DNA of 32,280 nucleotides from Deltaproteobacteria bacterium (GTDB taxonomy: Bacteria; Desulfobacterota; BSN033; UBA1163), in NCBI GenBank assembly GCA_016875195.1, contig VGRY01000051.1:1-32280 (forward strand), given 5' to 3'. This document shows positions 15,839-23,841 of the stretch, piece by piece; position 1 is the first letter of the stretch; each line of letters opens with the position of its first letter. The notes beneath the pieces are model-generated. The model was not told the origin of the DNA. It saw nothing but the letters and a program-made list of their open reading frames with translations, and ran no database searches. A program made the translations under genes and the position numbers.

Positions 15839-15851
15839 CCACTGCCTCCAG

Positions 15852-16604
15852 CTATACTCCCATGAAGGAAGATCTCACCTCCGGGTTTTCCCTCAACTCC
15901 TGACCGGTTCCCTGAAGGGTGAGCATTCCATTCTCAATGATATATCCTCGATCCACAATGGGCAGAAGCGGCCTGGCAAATTGTTCCGCCACCAGAACCG
16001 TTATCCCTTCCTTGTGAATCTGTTTGATGGCTTGAATCAGACTGTTCTGCATCGCAGGGCTTAGCCCTAATAGAGGCTCATCCAGAAGCAGCAATTTGGG
16101 TTTGGTCATCAAAGCCATCCCGATGGATAGCATTTGCTGCTCACCGCCGCTGCAGAACCCAGCCCTCCTATTCTTGAGCTTTACAAGGGGGGGAAAAATA
16201 TTATAGACAAATTCGTAGGTCTTCTCGATCTCTCGATCTCTTCGCAAATAGGTGCTGATCCTCAGATTTTCCTCGATATCACTGTCAGGAAAGATGGGAT
16301 GCCTCTCCCTGCTCAGGGCAATCCCTTTTCGTATTCGAACGCTCGGTTTGGCGGAAAGAATCTCTTCCCCTTCAAAAAAAACTTCACCCAGAATGGTGAT
16401 CCTCTCTCCTCCTTTACGTTCCTCCTTCAACTTCATATCGATGATCAGACCCGAAATCGTATTCATCAAGGTCGTCTTGCCAGCGCTGTTCGATCCCAGC
16501 GCGCTAACGATCTCTCCCCGAAAGACTTCGAGACTCAGGTCATTCAATGCCAGAGCATTCTCGAAAAAGACCATCAAGTTTTTTACTTCCAGCATCTTCT
16601 CCAT
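15852..16604 (-). CDS. livF: Branched-chain-type ABC transporter ATPase (LivF-like), copy 2
   Basis: A 250-residue ATPase of the second importer. Walker A is GSNSAGKT (37-44), with Ser-Asn-Ser where LivF normally has ANGA. The signature is CSGGEQQ (151-157), Walker B LLLLDEP (171-177), and VAEQFARP marks the LivF-type switch. An insertion, MKLKEERKGGERITILGE (about 57-74), enlarges the region after the first helix. No clear RBS precedes the ATG at 16604; a second in-frame ATG (residue 4) has GGAG close before it. It follows livG after a 129-base gap containing a repeat and is followed directly by an acyl-CoA ligase. Confidence 0.9.
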   Translation of the reverse strand: MEKMLEVKNLMVFFENALALNDLSLEVFRGEIVSALGSNSAGKTTLMNTISGLIIDMKLKEERKGGERITILGEVFFEGEEILSAKPSVRIRKGIALSRERHPIFPDSDIEENLRISTYLRRDREIEKTYEFVYNIFPPLVKLKNRRAGFCSGGEQQMLSIGMALMTKPKLLLLDEPLLGLSPAMQNSLIQAIKQIHKEGITVLVAEQFARPLLPIVDRGYIIENGMLTLQGTGQELRENPEVRSSFMGV

Positions 16605-16618
16605 ATTTCAAATTAAAA

Positions 16619-16732
16619 AACCGTGACCGTGTCGGTTATCCGTGTCCGTTTTTAATTTATATTTATGCTTTCCGATATTACAAAATTTTAATCAGTATCT
16701 CCGAACTCTGAACTCATAACTCCGAACTGCTT
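16619..16732. repeat. CCGTGTCCG/CCGAACT-type repeat, copy 1
   Basis: The livG-livF gap contains CCGTGACCGTGTCGG, an AT-rich centre, and a run of related units (CTCCGAACTCTGAACTCATAACTCCGAACT). The same modules occur at 23768-23841 beside argS, closer together. It is a dispersed, non-coding repeat family. Confidence 0.6.
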
Positions 16733-16733
16733 T

Positions 16734-17492
16734 TCACCCTTCCACTTCAGTTCCTAAATAAGCCTTCTGAACTTCTTCATGGGCCATGGCTTCTTTGGGT
16801 GTACCATCTGCAATCTTCTGCCCGAAATTGAGGACAATCACACGATTAGCCACACGGAAGAGTTCCTTGAGGCGGTGTTCGGCCATCACGATGGTCAATC
16901 CTTCTCTGTTAAACTTCTCAATCATGGGAAGTGTGGCTGCAACCTCAGACATCGCCATCCCAGAGAAAAGTTCGTCCAGGATCAAGAGATTCGGACGAAG
17001 CGCCATACAACGAGCCAAATCAAGCCGTTTTAAATATCCATGAGGAAGGCTTCCTGCAGCCTTATACGGAACTGCAGAATCACGCTCAAACCCCAGGTCA
17101 TCCAACAGGTCGATTGCTACATCATCCCTTTCTCCATACTTTCCGCCTCCAAGTTTCTTCACCCTTGGAGAGTAAAGCGGGACAATGAGGTTCTTAAATG
17201 CGGGAAGTTTATGAAAGGCCCTCACCATCTGGAAACTTCGTGAAACGCCGAGGCATGCAATCTGATAGGGTGGTTTACCTGTGATGTCTGTCTCGTTGAA
17301 GACGACCTTCCCTGAGGTAGGTTTTACAAAGCCGGTGATCAGATTGATGAGGGTGGTCTTGCCTGACCCATTGGGACCGATGATTCCTAAAAATTCCCCT
17401 TTTTTTAGAGAAAAATTGACGTTATCCACCGCAATGACACCGCCAAAGCGTTTCGTTAAGTTTTCAACCTTTAAGACCACTTCTTCCTGCAT
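16734..17492 (-). CDS. livG: Branched-chain-type ABC transporter ATPase (LivG-like), copy 2
   Basis: A 252-residue ATPase of the second importer. Walker A GPNGSGKT is at 39-46. The signature is unusual, LPHGYLKRLDLA (from 149), and Walker B reads LLILDEL (169-175), with Leu in place of the near-universal Pro after Asp-Glu. The catalytic Glu174 is retained, and MAEHRLKELF supplies the H-loop His. The divergence is limited to residues known to tolerate change in LivG relatives, so I expect an active ATPase. GAGG 6 bases before the ATG is the RBS. The gene begins exactly where livM ends, with no spacer. It acts with LivF copy 2 on LivH/LivM copy 2. Confidence 0.9.
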   Translation of the reverse strand: MQEEVVLKVENLTKRFGGVIAVDNVNFSLKKGEFLGIIGPNGSGKTTLINLITGFVKPTSGKVVFNETDITGKPPYQIACLGVSRSFQMVRAFHKLPAFKNLIVPLYSPRVKKLGGGKYGERDDVAIDLLDDLGFERDSAVPYKAAGSLPHGYLKRLDLARCMALRPNLLILDELFSGMAMSEVAATLPMIEKFNREGLTIVMAEHRLKELFRVANRVIVLNFGQKIADGTPKEAMAHEEVQKAYLGTEVEG

Positions 17493-18506
17493 CTATATCC
17501 TCACATCTCTCTCAAACTGATGATATTTTCTCTCCATGTAATGAAAGATCCCTTCAGGCAGGATTGCCAGGGCGCCGATTAAAATGATGCCATAGAGCGC
17601 CATTCTTAACCCTCCAAGGGCGCGAAGTGCTTCAGAGAGCGGAACCAGGATGAAGGTCCCGATGACGGAACCCGCAAAACTGCCCGGTCCTCCCAATACT
17701 GCTCCGGTCAGGGGAAGAATCGTATTGTCGAGCGCAAAAGCGGACCGTCCGACAAACTGATAGTAATGGGTCATGAGCGCTCCGGCAAAACAGCCCACGG
17801 CGCTGGCAATAAAGATCGCCTGAGCTTTATACCAGTAGATATTGATTCCACCAGCCATCACCACCCGGTCATCCTCCCTGATCCCTCTCAAAACCAGTCC
17901 AAAATCCTCTGTGATCAATTTTCGAAATCCAAAGAGGATACCCACGACCGCAATGAGAGCGATATAGACCGCCATCCAGTGATTAGGAAATGGAGAGAGC
18001 GAAAGCAATCCATGGGTTCCACCGAGAATTTCGAGCGTCTCGATGAGGTGGTCAAATAAGAGAGGAAGGATCAGGGTGACCATGGAGAAATAGACTCCCC
18101 TCAGCCTTAACACCGGGACCAGGAGGAGTGTGCAGATAAGGGCGCCTCCAAACGTAGCCAGAGGAATAGTTAAGAAGATAGGCCACTTGTAATAGAAATT
18201 AAACCCCCCTGAGACATAGGATCCAACCCCGAAGAAGAGCGCCTGCCCGAGAGAGATCAAGCCTACAGAAGCCATGAAATCCCAGCTCAATGCAAGGAGA
18301 GCGAAAATACAGGCATAGAATACGACCTTCCCCCAGTAACTGCTTCCCAGAAAAAGTGGAAGGCATAAGAGTAGCGCAATGGGTAAAAAGCGGGGGAGAA
18401 TGAGATAGAGCATGTCCCGGTAGGAGGAGAGAGCGAAAATTGTGTCGCTTCGGGCCTTGATGCCCCGGTCGATCCTCTCTCTTCGCATCTTCGCGGCTTC
18501 TGCCAT
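17493..18506 (-). CDS. livM: Branched-chain-type ABC permease (LivM-like), copy 2
   Basis: A 337-residue inner-membrane permease. After a basic N-terminus (KMRRERIDRGIKARSD), hydrophobic segments follow, with SWDFMASVGLISLGQALFFGVGSY, LRLRGVYFSMVTLILPLLFDHL, the ATPase-contacting loop GLVLRGIREDDRVVMAGGI and GAVLGGPGSFAGSVIG, all typical of LivM. I chose ATG 18506, one base after the livH stop. An in-frame ATG at 18542 would overlap livH by 35 bases. The stop abuts the livG start directly. Its cytoplasmic N-terminal extension of about 30 residues is longer than in many LivM proteins. Confidence 0.88.
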   Translation of the reverse strand: MAEAAKMRRERIDRGIKARSDTIFALSSYRDMLYLILPRFLPIALLLCLPLFLGSSYWGKVVFYACIFALLALSWDFMASVGLISLGQALFFGVGSYVSGGFNFYYKWPIFLTIPLATFGGALICTLLLVPVLRLRGVYFSMVTLILPLLFDHLIETLEILGGTHGLLSLSPFPNHWMAVYIALIAVVGILFGFRKLITEDFGLVLRGIREDDRVVMAGGINIYWYKAQAIFIASAVGCFAGALMTHYYQFVGRSAFALDNTILPLTGAVLGGPGSFAGSVIGTFILVPLSEALRALGGLRMALYGIILIGALAILPEGIFHYMERKYHQFERDVRI

Positions 18507-18507
18507 A

Positions 18508-19374
18508 CTAAACTCTCTCTTCAAGCTCCTTATATTTGCCAAATATGCCCGAGGGTTTCACAGCCAGAATGATGACAATGGCAGCGAGCGTGACGATCGT
18601 CTGCCATTGGGCCTTGAAGAATGTAGCAACAATAATCTGGCCGAAACCTAAAATAATACTTGCGATTACAATCCCCGGAACGCTTTCCAGTCCTCCCACA
18701 ATGCCAACAGCAAGGGCATAGATGAGGATATCATATCCCATCTGCGTATCGATCGATCCAAGGGGTAGGATGGCCAAACCTGCCACCACTGCCAGGGCAG
18801 ACCCGAAAGCCAGACTGAGGGCAGCAGTCCAATCCGAATCGATGCCCAGGGAGATCGCGGTCCTTTCATTCTGGGCAATGGCTCTGAATGAGAGCCCTAC
18901 TTTGGTCCGATGGGTGAAGAGATATAAAAATACAATGAGGGCAATTCCAATCCCGACCAGGAAGATGCGCTGGTAATCGAGCCAGATCTTCCCAATGGGT
19001 ACACTTCCCTTAATAAACTCTGGAAGAACATAGGTGAACCCTGAAAAGCCCAAATACCTCAGCACTTCGATGATGACAATGGCCGCAGCCAGTGTTGCAA
19101 TGACCTCATTGATCGCAAGCCCTCTCAGCCTGAGCATCAATCCCCAGTAGAGAATGAAGCCGAGCAGGCCTACGACAATGATAGAAAGAATGGCCGAAAA
19201 GAGAAAAGGAATGCCTAATTGATTGATAAAGATCCATGTTAAAATGCCGCCCAGAATATAGAAGGCTCCATGAGCGAAGTTTGGCACTCCGCTGATCCCA
19301 AAGGTAAGGCTGAATCCAATGGCCATCAGCGCCAGGGTAACACTATTTGTAATGCCATAGATCAGAATCTCCAT
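18508..19374 (-). CDS. livH: Branched-chain-type ABC permease (LivH-like), copy 2
   Basis: A 288-residue inner-membrane permease. Family features are GITNSVTLALMAIGFSLTFG at the start, GVPNFAHGAFYILGG, the loop GLSFRAIAQNERTAISLGI, GIVGGLESVPGIVIASIILG and KPSGIFGKYKE. It pairs with LivM copy 2. The region upstream of its ATG shows no clear Shine-Dalgarno, and 356 bases of repeats separate it from the binding-protein gene. This could lower permease expression relative to the binding protein, as is common in importer operons. Confidence 0.9.
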   Translation of the reverse strand: MEILIYGITNSVTLALMAIGFSLTFGISGVPNFAHGAFYILGGILTWIFINQLGIPFLFSAILSIIVVGLLGFILYWGLMLRLRGLAINEVIATLAAAIVIIEVLRYLGFSGFTYVLPEFIKGSVPIGKIWLDYQRIFLVGIGIALIVFLYLFTHRTKVGLSFRAIAQNERTAISLGIDSDWTAALSLAFGSALAVVAGLAILPLGSIDTQMGYDILIYALAVGIVGGLESVPGIVIASIILGFGQIIVATFFKAQWQTIVTLAAIVIILAVKPSGIFGKYKELEERV

Positions 19375-19572
19375 AGTTTTTTAAGCAAATAGGCTTCAGT
19401 CTACGCGATATGAGTAAGGGCCCAAGGGTTCGAGGGTTCGTATCAATTTAGTTTTTTGAAAAGAAGTTTTTTTATAGGTCAATGGATCAAAAAAATCATC
19501 ACAAAATCCCCCTTAATCCCCCTTTGCCCCTACTTTCTACGGGGATAAAAAGACCAAAGGGTGAAGTGTTTT

Positions 19573-19595
19573 ACCTCCCTTTAGCAAAGGGAGGT
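19573..19595. repeat. CCTCCC/GGGAGG hairpin repeat
   Basis: ACCTCCCTTTAGCAAAGGGAGGT forms a near-perfect stem. It is preceded at 19507-19525 by related C-rich units (CCCCCTTAATCCCCCTTTG) and followed by GGGGAGGGATTT. It belongs to the dispersed hairpin family also seen at 1645, 12583 and 30812, and fills part of the 356-base gap between the binding protein and livH. Confidence 0.65.
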
Positions 19596-19637
19596 GGGGA
19601 GGGATTTTAAGAAGTTTTTCAAACAGCTAAAGTGTCA

Positions 19638-19699
19638 CAAGGGTTCAAGTTTTCTTGAAACTGGCTTCCGAAAATCTTCTTGTTTTACTTGAACCCTTG
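19638..19699 (-). terminator. Inverted repeat after the binding-protein gene
   Basis: A perfect 13-base inverted repeat, 19638-19650 (CAAGGGTTCAAGT) with 19687-19699, separated by 36 bases. On the minus strand it lies about 30 bases past the binding-protein stop codon. It could stabilise the upstream mRNA or cause partial termination before livH. No strong T run follows, so full termination is unlikely. Related GGGTTCGAGGGTTCG units occur at 19425-19441. Confidence 0.4.
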
Positions 19700-19730
19700 A
19701 CCTCTGGAACCCTCGAATCCTTTGAATTTA

Positions 19731-21023
19731 TTACTTCATCCAGGGAGCCAGTTCGATCTTGGCTTCGGCTACAATATCTGGATAAACCGGAATCATCTTA
19801 CCCGCTCTCCACTGATAGGAGACGATGATGGAAGATTCCTTCGGGTTTCCGTCGAATATCTGGTTATGCGTGCTCTTGTCAAACTTAATGCGTCCTGAAA
19901 TGCCCATCATGTCTGTCGCTTCGACCACGCTTGCAAATTTATCGGGATTCTTAGAAGGGACAAATCCGGCACGTTCAATGGCATCCTTCAAAATATAGAC
20001 TGCATCGTATGCGGAAGAAACGACGCGCGGATCATCCATGGCAGGGTATTTTCTATCCTGCCACTTTTTATGAAAATAAGCTGACTGGGGCAATGCCTTC
20101 ACAGGGGCGGCTGTTCCACCTGGAAAGGGCATCACAATGACGTAGTCCAGGTCTTCCCCGTAAGTCGTCCACGCCTTCGGAGAGGTGACCACGGCAAAGT
20201 CGAGGAACAGCATGGTGGGTATCCTCATTGATTTCCACTGTTTGAAACAAACTGGAAGGGTAGGCATATCGCCAACCACATAGAGCATTTGAGCCCCGGC
20301 TGATCTCGCTTTGCTCAGAACCGGTGAAAAGTCATTCGTGCCCACGGCTACCGGTTCATAACCTACCGTCTTCCAACCGAATCCCTCCAATCTTCCCTTG
20401 GTCGCATCGGCTGCGCCTCTCGCCCATAGTGTATCCTGAGCGATGATGAATAGTTTGTCATGGCCGAACTGTTTTCTTACGGCGTCTATCGTCATACCTG
20501 ATGTTGTGCCCACATAAGTGGAGTTGGTAGTTGCCCTAAACCAGTATTTGTATTTTTCAGGATCCCCTTTAAAGATATTTATTAGTACGGGTGTCTGGGC
20601 AATCGTCTGCAATGTAATCATTTTATATTTGGCGATGAGATCCATCGTTGCCACCATAGCTTCCGAGCGAAAAGGGGCCACAATAAGGGCGTCGGGTTTC
20701 TCCTCGGTAATCATCTTGTCCACAGCCATGAGGGCGGATTGAACGGGTGTTCCCGGCTCGCCGCAGCGCGTATCTGCGGTGACCAATTTTAATGGACGCT
20801 TCACCTTTTCATCCTTCACCATGATTCCGCCTGTCGAATTGATCTCATCAATGGCCATTTCTACAGCAATTCTCCCCGATTTCACAAGGGGCTGAAAAAA
20901 AGAAGATGGCAACCCTAAAACAATGGGTTTGGCCTGAGCATAAACAATGGAAGATAGACCAATGACAAAAAAGCTTGATAAAAATAGGATACAAAAACCC
21001 CTTAAAAACATCTTGTTTTTCAT
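19731..21023 (-). CDS. LIV-type periplasmic substrate-binding protein, copy 2
   Basis: A 430-residue solute receptor with a type I periplasmic-binding fold. The signal peptide (FLRGFCILFLSSFFVIGLSSIVYA) likely cleaves after YAQA, leaving KPIVLGLPSSFFQPLVKSGRIAVEMAIDEINSTGGI. The helix-1 pattern and the TADTRCGEPGTPVQSA stretch are family hallmarks. It is about 30 residues longer than copy 1 and shares little obvious sequence with it, so the two importers probably take different ligands. AGGAGGT 6 bases before the ATG is a strong RBS. It lies 121 bases downstream of the hydroxyacyl-CoA dehydrogenase gene. Confidence 0.9.
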   Translation of the reverse strand: MKNKMFLRGFCILFLSSFFVIGLSSIVYAQAKPIVLGLPSSFFQPLVKSGRIAVEMAIDEINSTGGIMVKDEKVKRPLKLVTADTRCGEPGTPVQSALMAVDKMITEEKPDALIVAPFRSEAMVATMDLIAKYKMITLQTIAQTPVLINIFKGDPEKYKYWFRATTNSTYVGTTSGMTIDAVRKQFGHDKLFIIAQDTLWARGAADATKGRLEGFGWKTVGYEPVAVGTNDFSPVLSKARSAGAQMLYVVGDMPTLPVCFKQWKSMRIPTMLFLDFAVVTSPKAWTTYGEDLDYVIVMPFPGGTAAPVKALPQSAYFHKKWQDRKYPAMDDPRVVSSAYDAVYILKDAIERAGFVPSKNPDKFASVVEATDMMGISGRIKFDKSTHNQIFDGNPKESSIIVSYQWRAGKMIPVYPDIVAEAKIELAPWMK

Positions 21024-21144
21024 TCTACCACCTCCTGTTGGAAATTGGTTTAAAAATGGACGACCTCGCTCTTGTTTTTTTCACACCTCCTCTCCATCGG
21101 AATGGTGAAGCATTTATTACCAATTTAAACAATCGTTGTCAATA

Positions 21145-21999
21145 TTATTTATATTCAAAAAAACCTTTTCCGGTTTTCCTTCCCAAAAGGCCGGCACGAA
21201 CCATCTTTCGGAGAAGCGGACAAGGACGATATTTCGAATCTCCAAATTCCTTATAGAGATTCTCCTGAACCATGAGGAGCGTATCTAATCCGATAAGATC
21301 GGCCAGAGCTAAAGGGCCCATCGGGTGATTCACCCCGAGGACCATCGCCTGATCAATATCCTCTGCGGAGGCAATTCCCTCCTGAAAGACAAAGATCGCC
21401 TCGTTGATCATGGGAACAAAGATCCGATTGACGACAAACCCGGGCGCCTCATTGACCAGGACAGCCGTCTTACCCAATTTTTGTGATAGGGCTTTGATCG
21501 TCTGGAAGGTTTCCTCGGAGGTGGACTGGCCTTTGATGATCTCAACCAGTTTCATCGCCGGGACAGGGTTGAAAAAATGCATCCCGATCACTTTGTCAGG
21601 TTTCTGAGTGACAGAAGCGATTTCTGTAATGGAAAGCCCGGATGTATTGGAGGCCAGGATGGTCTCTTTTGCACAGAGTTGATCCAATTCCTTATAGACC
21701 TCCTTCTTTAGTCCCATGTTCTCAATGACTGCCTCGATCACCACATCTGCCCCTTTCACCGCTTCAACGAGGTCCACTGTCCCGTTCACCTTGGATAAAA
21801 GCGCCCCGGCCTGTTCTTTTGTCATCTTCCCCTTGCTGACGGCTCTATCATAATTCTTTTTAATGATGTTGAGACCCCCCTGAACAAAACGGGCTTCGAT
21901 ATCCCTCATCGAAACCTCAAAGCCAGCTTCCACGCAGACCTGGGTGATCCCTGCCCCCATCAAACCCGCACCTAACACACAAATTTTTTTGATCTCCAT
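21145..21999 (-). CDS. 3-hydroxybutyryl/3-hydroxyacyl-CoA dehydrogenase
   Basis: A 284-residue NAD(P)-dependent enzyme that oxidises 3-hydroxyacyl-CoA to 3-ketoacyl-CoA in beta-oxidation, or runs in reverse in butyrate-type synthesis. The Rossmann loop is GAGLMG (10-15). Catalytic residues align with the family: Ser120, His141, Glu153 (the 12-residue His-Glu spacing is kept) and Asn191. The HFFNPVP signature and the C-terminal domain ending in GKGFFEYK are typical, and full length agrees. I chose ATG 21999, preceded by a GGGGGGAAG purine tract; an ATG at 22026 is in frame but has no such site. It appears to be the first gene of the second importer operon, behind the promoter at 22051-22078, and feeds its product logically to the thiolase at the operon end. 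Confidence 0.92.
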   Translation of the reverse strand: MEIKKICVLGAGLMGAGITQVCVEAGFEVSMRDIEARFVQGGLNIIKKNYDRAVSKGKMTKEQAGALLSKVNGTVDLVEAVKGADVVIEAVIENMGLKKEVYKELDQLCAKETILASNTSGLSITEIASVTQKPDKVIGMHFFNPVPAMKLVEIIKGQSTSEETFQTIKALSQKLGKTAVLVNEAPGFVVNRIFVPMINEAIFVFQEGIASAEDIDQAMVLGVNHPMGPLALADLIGLDTLLMVQENLYKEFGDSKYRPCPLLRKMVRAGLLGRKTGKGFFEYK

Positions 22000-22050
22000 C
22001 GTTTCTTCCCCCCTTTGTATTGTCAAAATGACTGATTGAACCGGAGAAAC

Positions 22051-22078
22051 TTTATCAATAGAAGAGCTGTCTTGTCAA
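22051..22078 (-). promoter_or_regulatory. Possible sigma-70 promoter of importer operon 2
   Basis: On the minus strand a perfect TTGACA (22078-22073) is followed after 16 bases by GATAAA (22056-22051), which matches four of six -10 consensus bases. Transcription would begin near 22044, about 45 bases before the dehydrogenase ATG. Confidence 0.5.
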
Positions 22079-22165
22079 GAAATATTGACCCATTCGATGA
22101 TGAACTCCTGGTCTAAGCTCGGCCCAAAGACAAGCTCCATCCCTTCGCATGAAGAAAGAGTGCCA

Positions 22166-22183
22166 CTCAGGGTCAACCCTGAG
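22166..22183. repeat. CTCAGGG/CCCTGAG hairpin in intergenic region
   Basis: A 7-base perfect stem with a TCAA loop, in the 318-base gap between the divergent dehydrogenase and AhpD-like genes. The rest of the gap (22184-22290), including GGGACATGCTGGGACGTCG and GAAGGGTTGACT, looks like repeat-derived DNA. I see no clear promoter for the AhpD-like gene. Confidence 0.5.
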
Positions 22184-22317
22184 CAAACCTCAACCTTCGT
22201 TTGGACAAGCCCACCGTCCCGAATAAGGTGGAGGGACATGCTGGGACGTCGAAGGGTTGACTTAGGGTAAGGCATCGGACAGATTAAGGATAACACACTT
22301 CAAGAAAGGAGATTTAG

Positions 22318-22671
22318 ATGAGTGATTATTTCTATTCCCTTGATGCCCGGAAGTATTACAAAGACCTTGAAGAAGCCCAGGGAAACATGTTCCAAGCCTT
22401 CAGAAATTTCAACAGTGAGATATTCGAGAAGGAGAGCGTCCTTTCCAGAAAAGTGAAGGAACTCATCGCCATTGGCGTCGCTCACACGACTCAATGCCCT
22501 TATTGCATTGAGGGCCATGTTAAGGCGGCTAAGAAAGCAGGGGCTACGGATCAGGAGATTGCAGAGGCTGTTTTTGTCACGATGGCTTTAAGGGCAGGAG
22601 GCGCCCTTGCTCATTCGACCATCGCTATGCATGTGTCTAAAGAATTGGAAGGGGCTGAAAAGGCCAAATAG
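22318..22671 (+). CDS. AhpD-like carboxymuconolactone decarboxylase-family protein
   Basis: A 117-residue, all-helical protein. The AhpD-type redox motif is CPYC (60-63) with the downstream His67 in CIEGH. The stretch LSRKVKELIAIGVAHTTQ and the TDQEIAEAVFVTMALRAGGALAHS helix are characteristic of the family. Single-domain members act as thiol peroxidase-like or disulfide reductants, often trimeric or hexameric; the true lactone decarboxylases lack the cysteine pair. AAGGAG 7 bases upstream of ATG 22318 is a good RBS. It is monocistronic, divergent from the dehydrogenase gene and followed by a repeat block. A role in redox protection is possible; the substrate is unknown. Confidence 0.9.
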   Translation: MSDYFYSLDARKYYKDLEEAQGNMFQAFRNFNSEIFEKESVLSRKVKELIAIGVAHTTQCPYCIEGHVKAAKKAGATDQEIAEAVFVTMALRAGGALAHSTIAMHVSKELEGAEKAK

Positions 22672-22686
22672 ATTAGGAGAGGTCTC

Positions 22687-22893
22687 TGTAAGTAAAGAAT
22701 CCCTGCCCTGTGGGCGGGGTTTCAAAACCTAGGTTCCTAAACCAAAAAACCGAGATCCCGAAACAAGTTCGGGATGACAAAAAGACAGGAATCGAACCCT
22801 CATGTCATGCTGAACTTGGTTCAGCATCTGGTTTGCTTTTTTCTGCTTTTAGCAGAGGCATCTTTTATCCCTGTCGTCAGGACGGGGTTTTCA
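22687..22893. repeat. Composite palindromic repeat block, copy 2 (inverted)
   Basis: The parts of 12354-12556 in reverse order and orientation: GCCCTGTGGGCGGGG hairpin, AGATCCCGAAACAAGTTCGG at 22753, GTCATGCTGAACTTGGTTCA at 22804, the GGTTTGCTTTTTTCTGCTTTT spacer, and GTCGTCAGGACGGGG. It lies between the convergent AhpD-like and MEMO genes. Confidence 0.8.
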
Positions 22894-22902
22894 GATGTGT
22901 TT

Positions 22903-23745
22903 TTAATAAAGAATCCCTGCATAACCCACAAAGCTATCGTCAGGCATGATATCGAAACTGGTATAATAATCGATGAGAATCCCCTTTTCTGCCCCTAAGA
23001 TCTTGCAAGTAGCCATTGCGGAAGCAGCCGCACCTGCACTGCAGGCGCTCTCGTTCTCTCCTGCATGACTGATCAACCCTTTTGCGTCCATCTTTAAAGC
23101 AAAATCGATGAAACCCCTGTCATTCTCATTTTTCACCCATTTCAGGGCAGAAGGGCCGGTCCCTTTTTTGACGTGTCCATAATTGGGGCCATAATGGGTG
23201 AGATCGGTTGAGCCAATGGCAAGAATCGCCATTCCTTTCTCATTGGCAAGCTTGGCCACCTCCTCCCCCAATGTTGCAGCCTTCAGAGAAGAAGGCGACC
23301 GGATGGCAAGGAGTTTCGCATGGGGAAAGAAGTATTTGATCATAGGAAGTTGAATCTCAATCGTATTGTCCCCACTGGCCGGGCTTTCTGACTTCACCTC
23401 GATTCTCTTCATCAAACTTTTAGCAAACTCCGAATCGATTTCCATATCTCCGAACGGAGTCTCCCAGGAGCTCTCCATCACCATCCTCGGGGGACCTTCA
23501 GGGCCGAGATGGCCACCGTAGAGAACGATCATGTCAGCTTTTCCCATTGACTTCAGGAGATGAAAAACTCGTGCCGCAAGTTTTCCGGAAAAGTACCAGC
23601 CTGCGTGAGGAACAATTCCTCCCCGCACTGTCTTTAAGGAGACCGAGGGAGACCATCTCTCCAGAAAGGATTCGATCCCCCTCTGGCATTCCCTCTTATC
23701 TACTGGGTACCATCCCCGAGGCAGGGTTCTCTTTCGTGTGCTCAT
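22903..23745 (-). CDS. amrB: MEMO-family protein (AmmeMemoRadiSam system protein B)
   Basis: A 280-residue member of the MEMO1 family, related in fold to class III extradiol dioxygenases (LigB). The residues corresponding to the metal/active-site set of human MEMO1 are visible: His47 in GGIVPHAGWYFSG, His79 in YGGHLGP and Cys235 in ESACSAG. Asp181 and His184 in STDLTHYGP, and the PFGDMEID and DNTIEIQLPMI segments, are also typical. In many bacteria it is encoded with an AMMECR1 protein and a radical-SAM enzyme; neither is in this window, so it stands alone here. Its biochemical role is not established. GAGG 9 bases upstream is the RBS. A repeat separates it from argS, which may be transcribed with it. 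Confidence 0.9.
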   Translation of the reverse strand: MSTRKRTLPRGWYPVDKRECQRGIESFLERWSPSVSLKTVRGGIVPHAGWYFSGKLAARVFHLLKSMGKADMIVLYGGHLGPEGPPRMVMESSWETPFGDMEIDSEFAKSLMKRIEVKSESPASGDNTIEIQLPMIKYFFPHAKLLAIRSPSSLKAATLGEEVAKLANEKGMAILAIGSTDLTHYGPNYGHVKKGTGPSALKWVKNENDRGFIDFALKMDAKGLISHAGENESACSAGAAASAMATCKILGAEKGILIDYYTSFDIMPDDSFVGYAGILY

Positions 23746-23767
23746 GGCTAATACCTCATTCTAAAAG

Positions 23768-23841
23768 ACGTGACCGTGCCCGTGTCACGTGTCGGTTTGT
23801 TCTTTTTTAACTCCGAACTCCGAACTCATCACTCCGAACTA
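23768..23841. repeat. CCGTGTCCG/CCGAACT-type repeat, copy 2
   Basis: The argS-MEMO gap holds GACGTGACCGTGCCCGTGTCAC followed by AACTCCGAACTCCGAACTCAT and CACTCCGAACT, the same modules as at 16619-16732. The last bases overlap the argS stop codon. Confidence 0.6.

Noticed and set aside
16134..16616. 160-codon plus-strand open frame opposite livF copy 2
   Set aside because: The minus-strand frame has all ABC motifs, while the opposite frame shows no family features.
22257..22287. TTGACT at 22257-22262 as a promoter for the AhpD-like gene
   Set aside because: No -10 box with acceptable spacing; the hexamer lies in repeat-like DNA.
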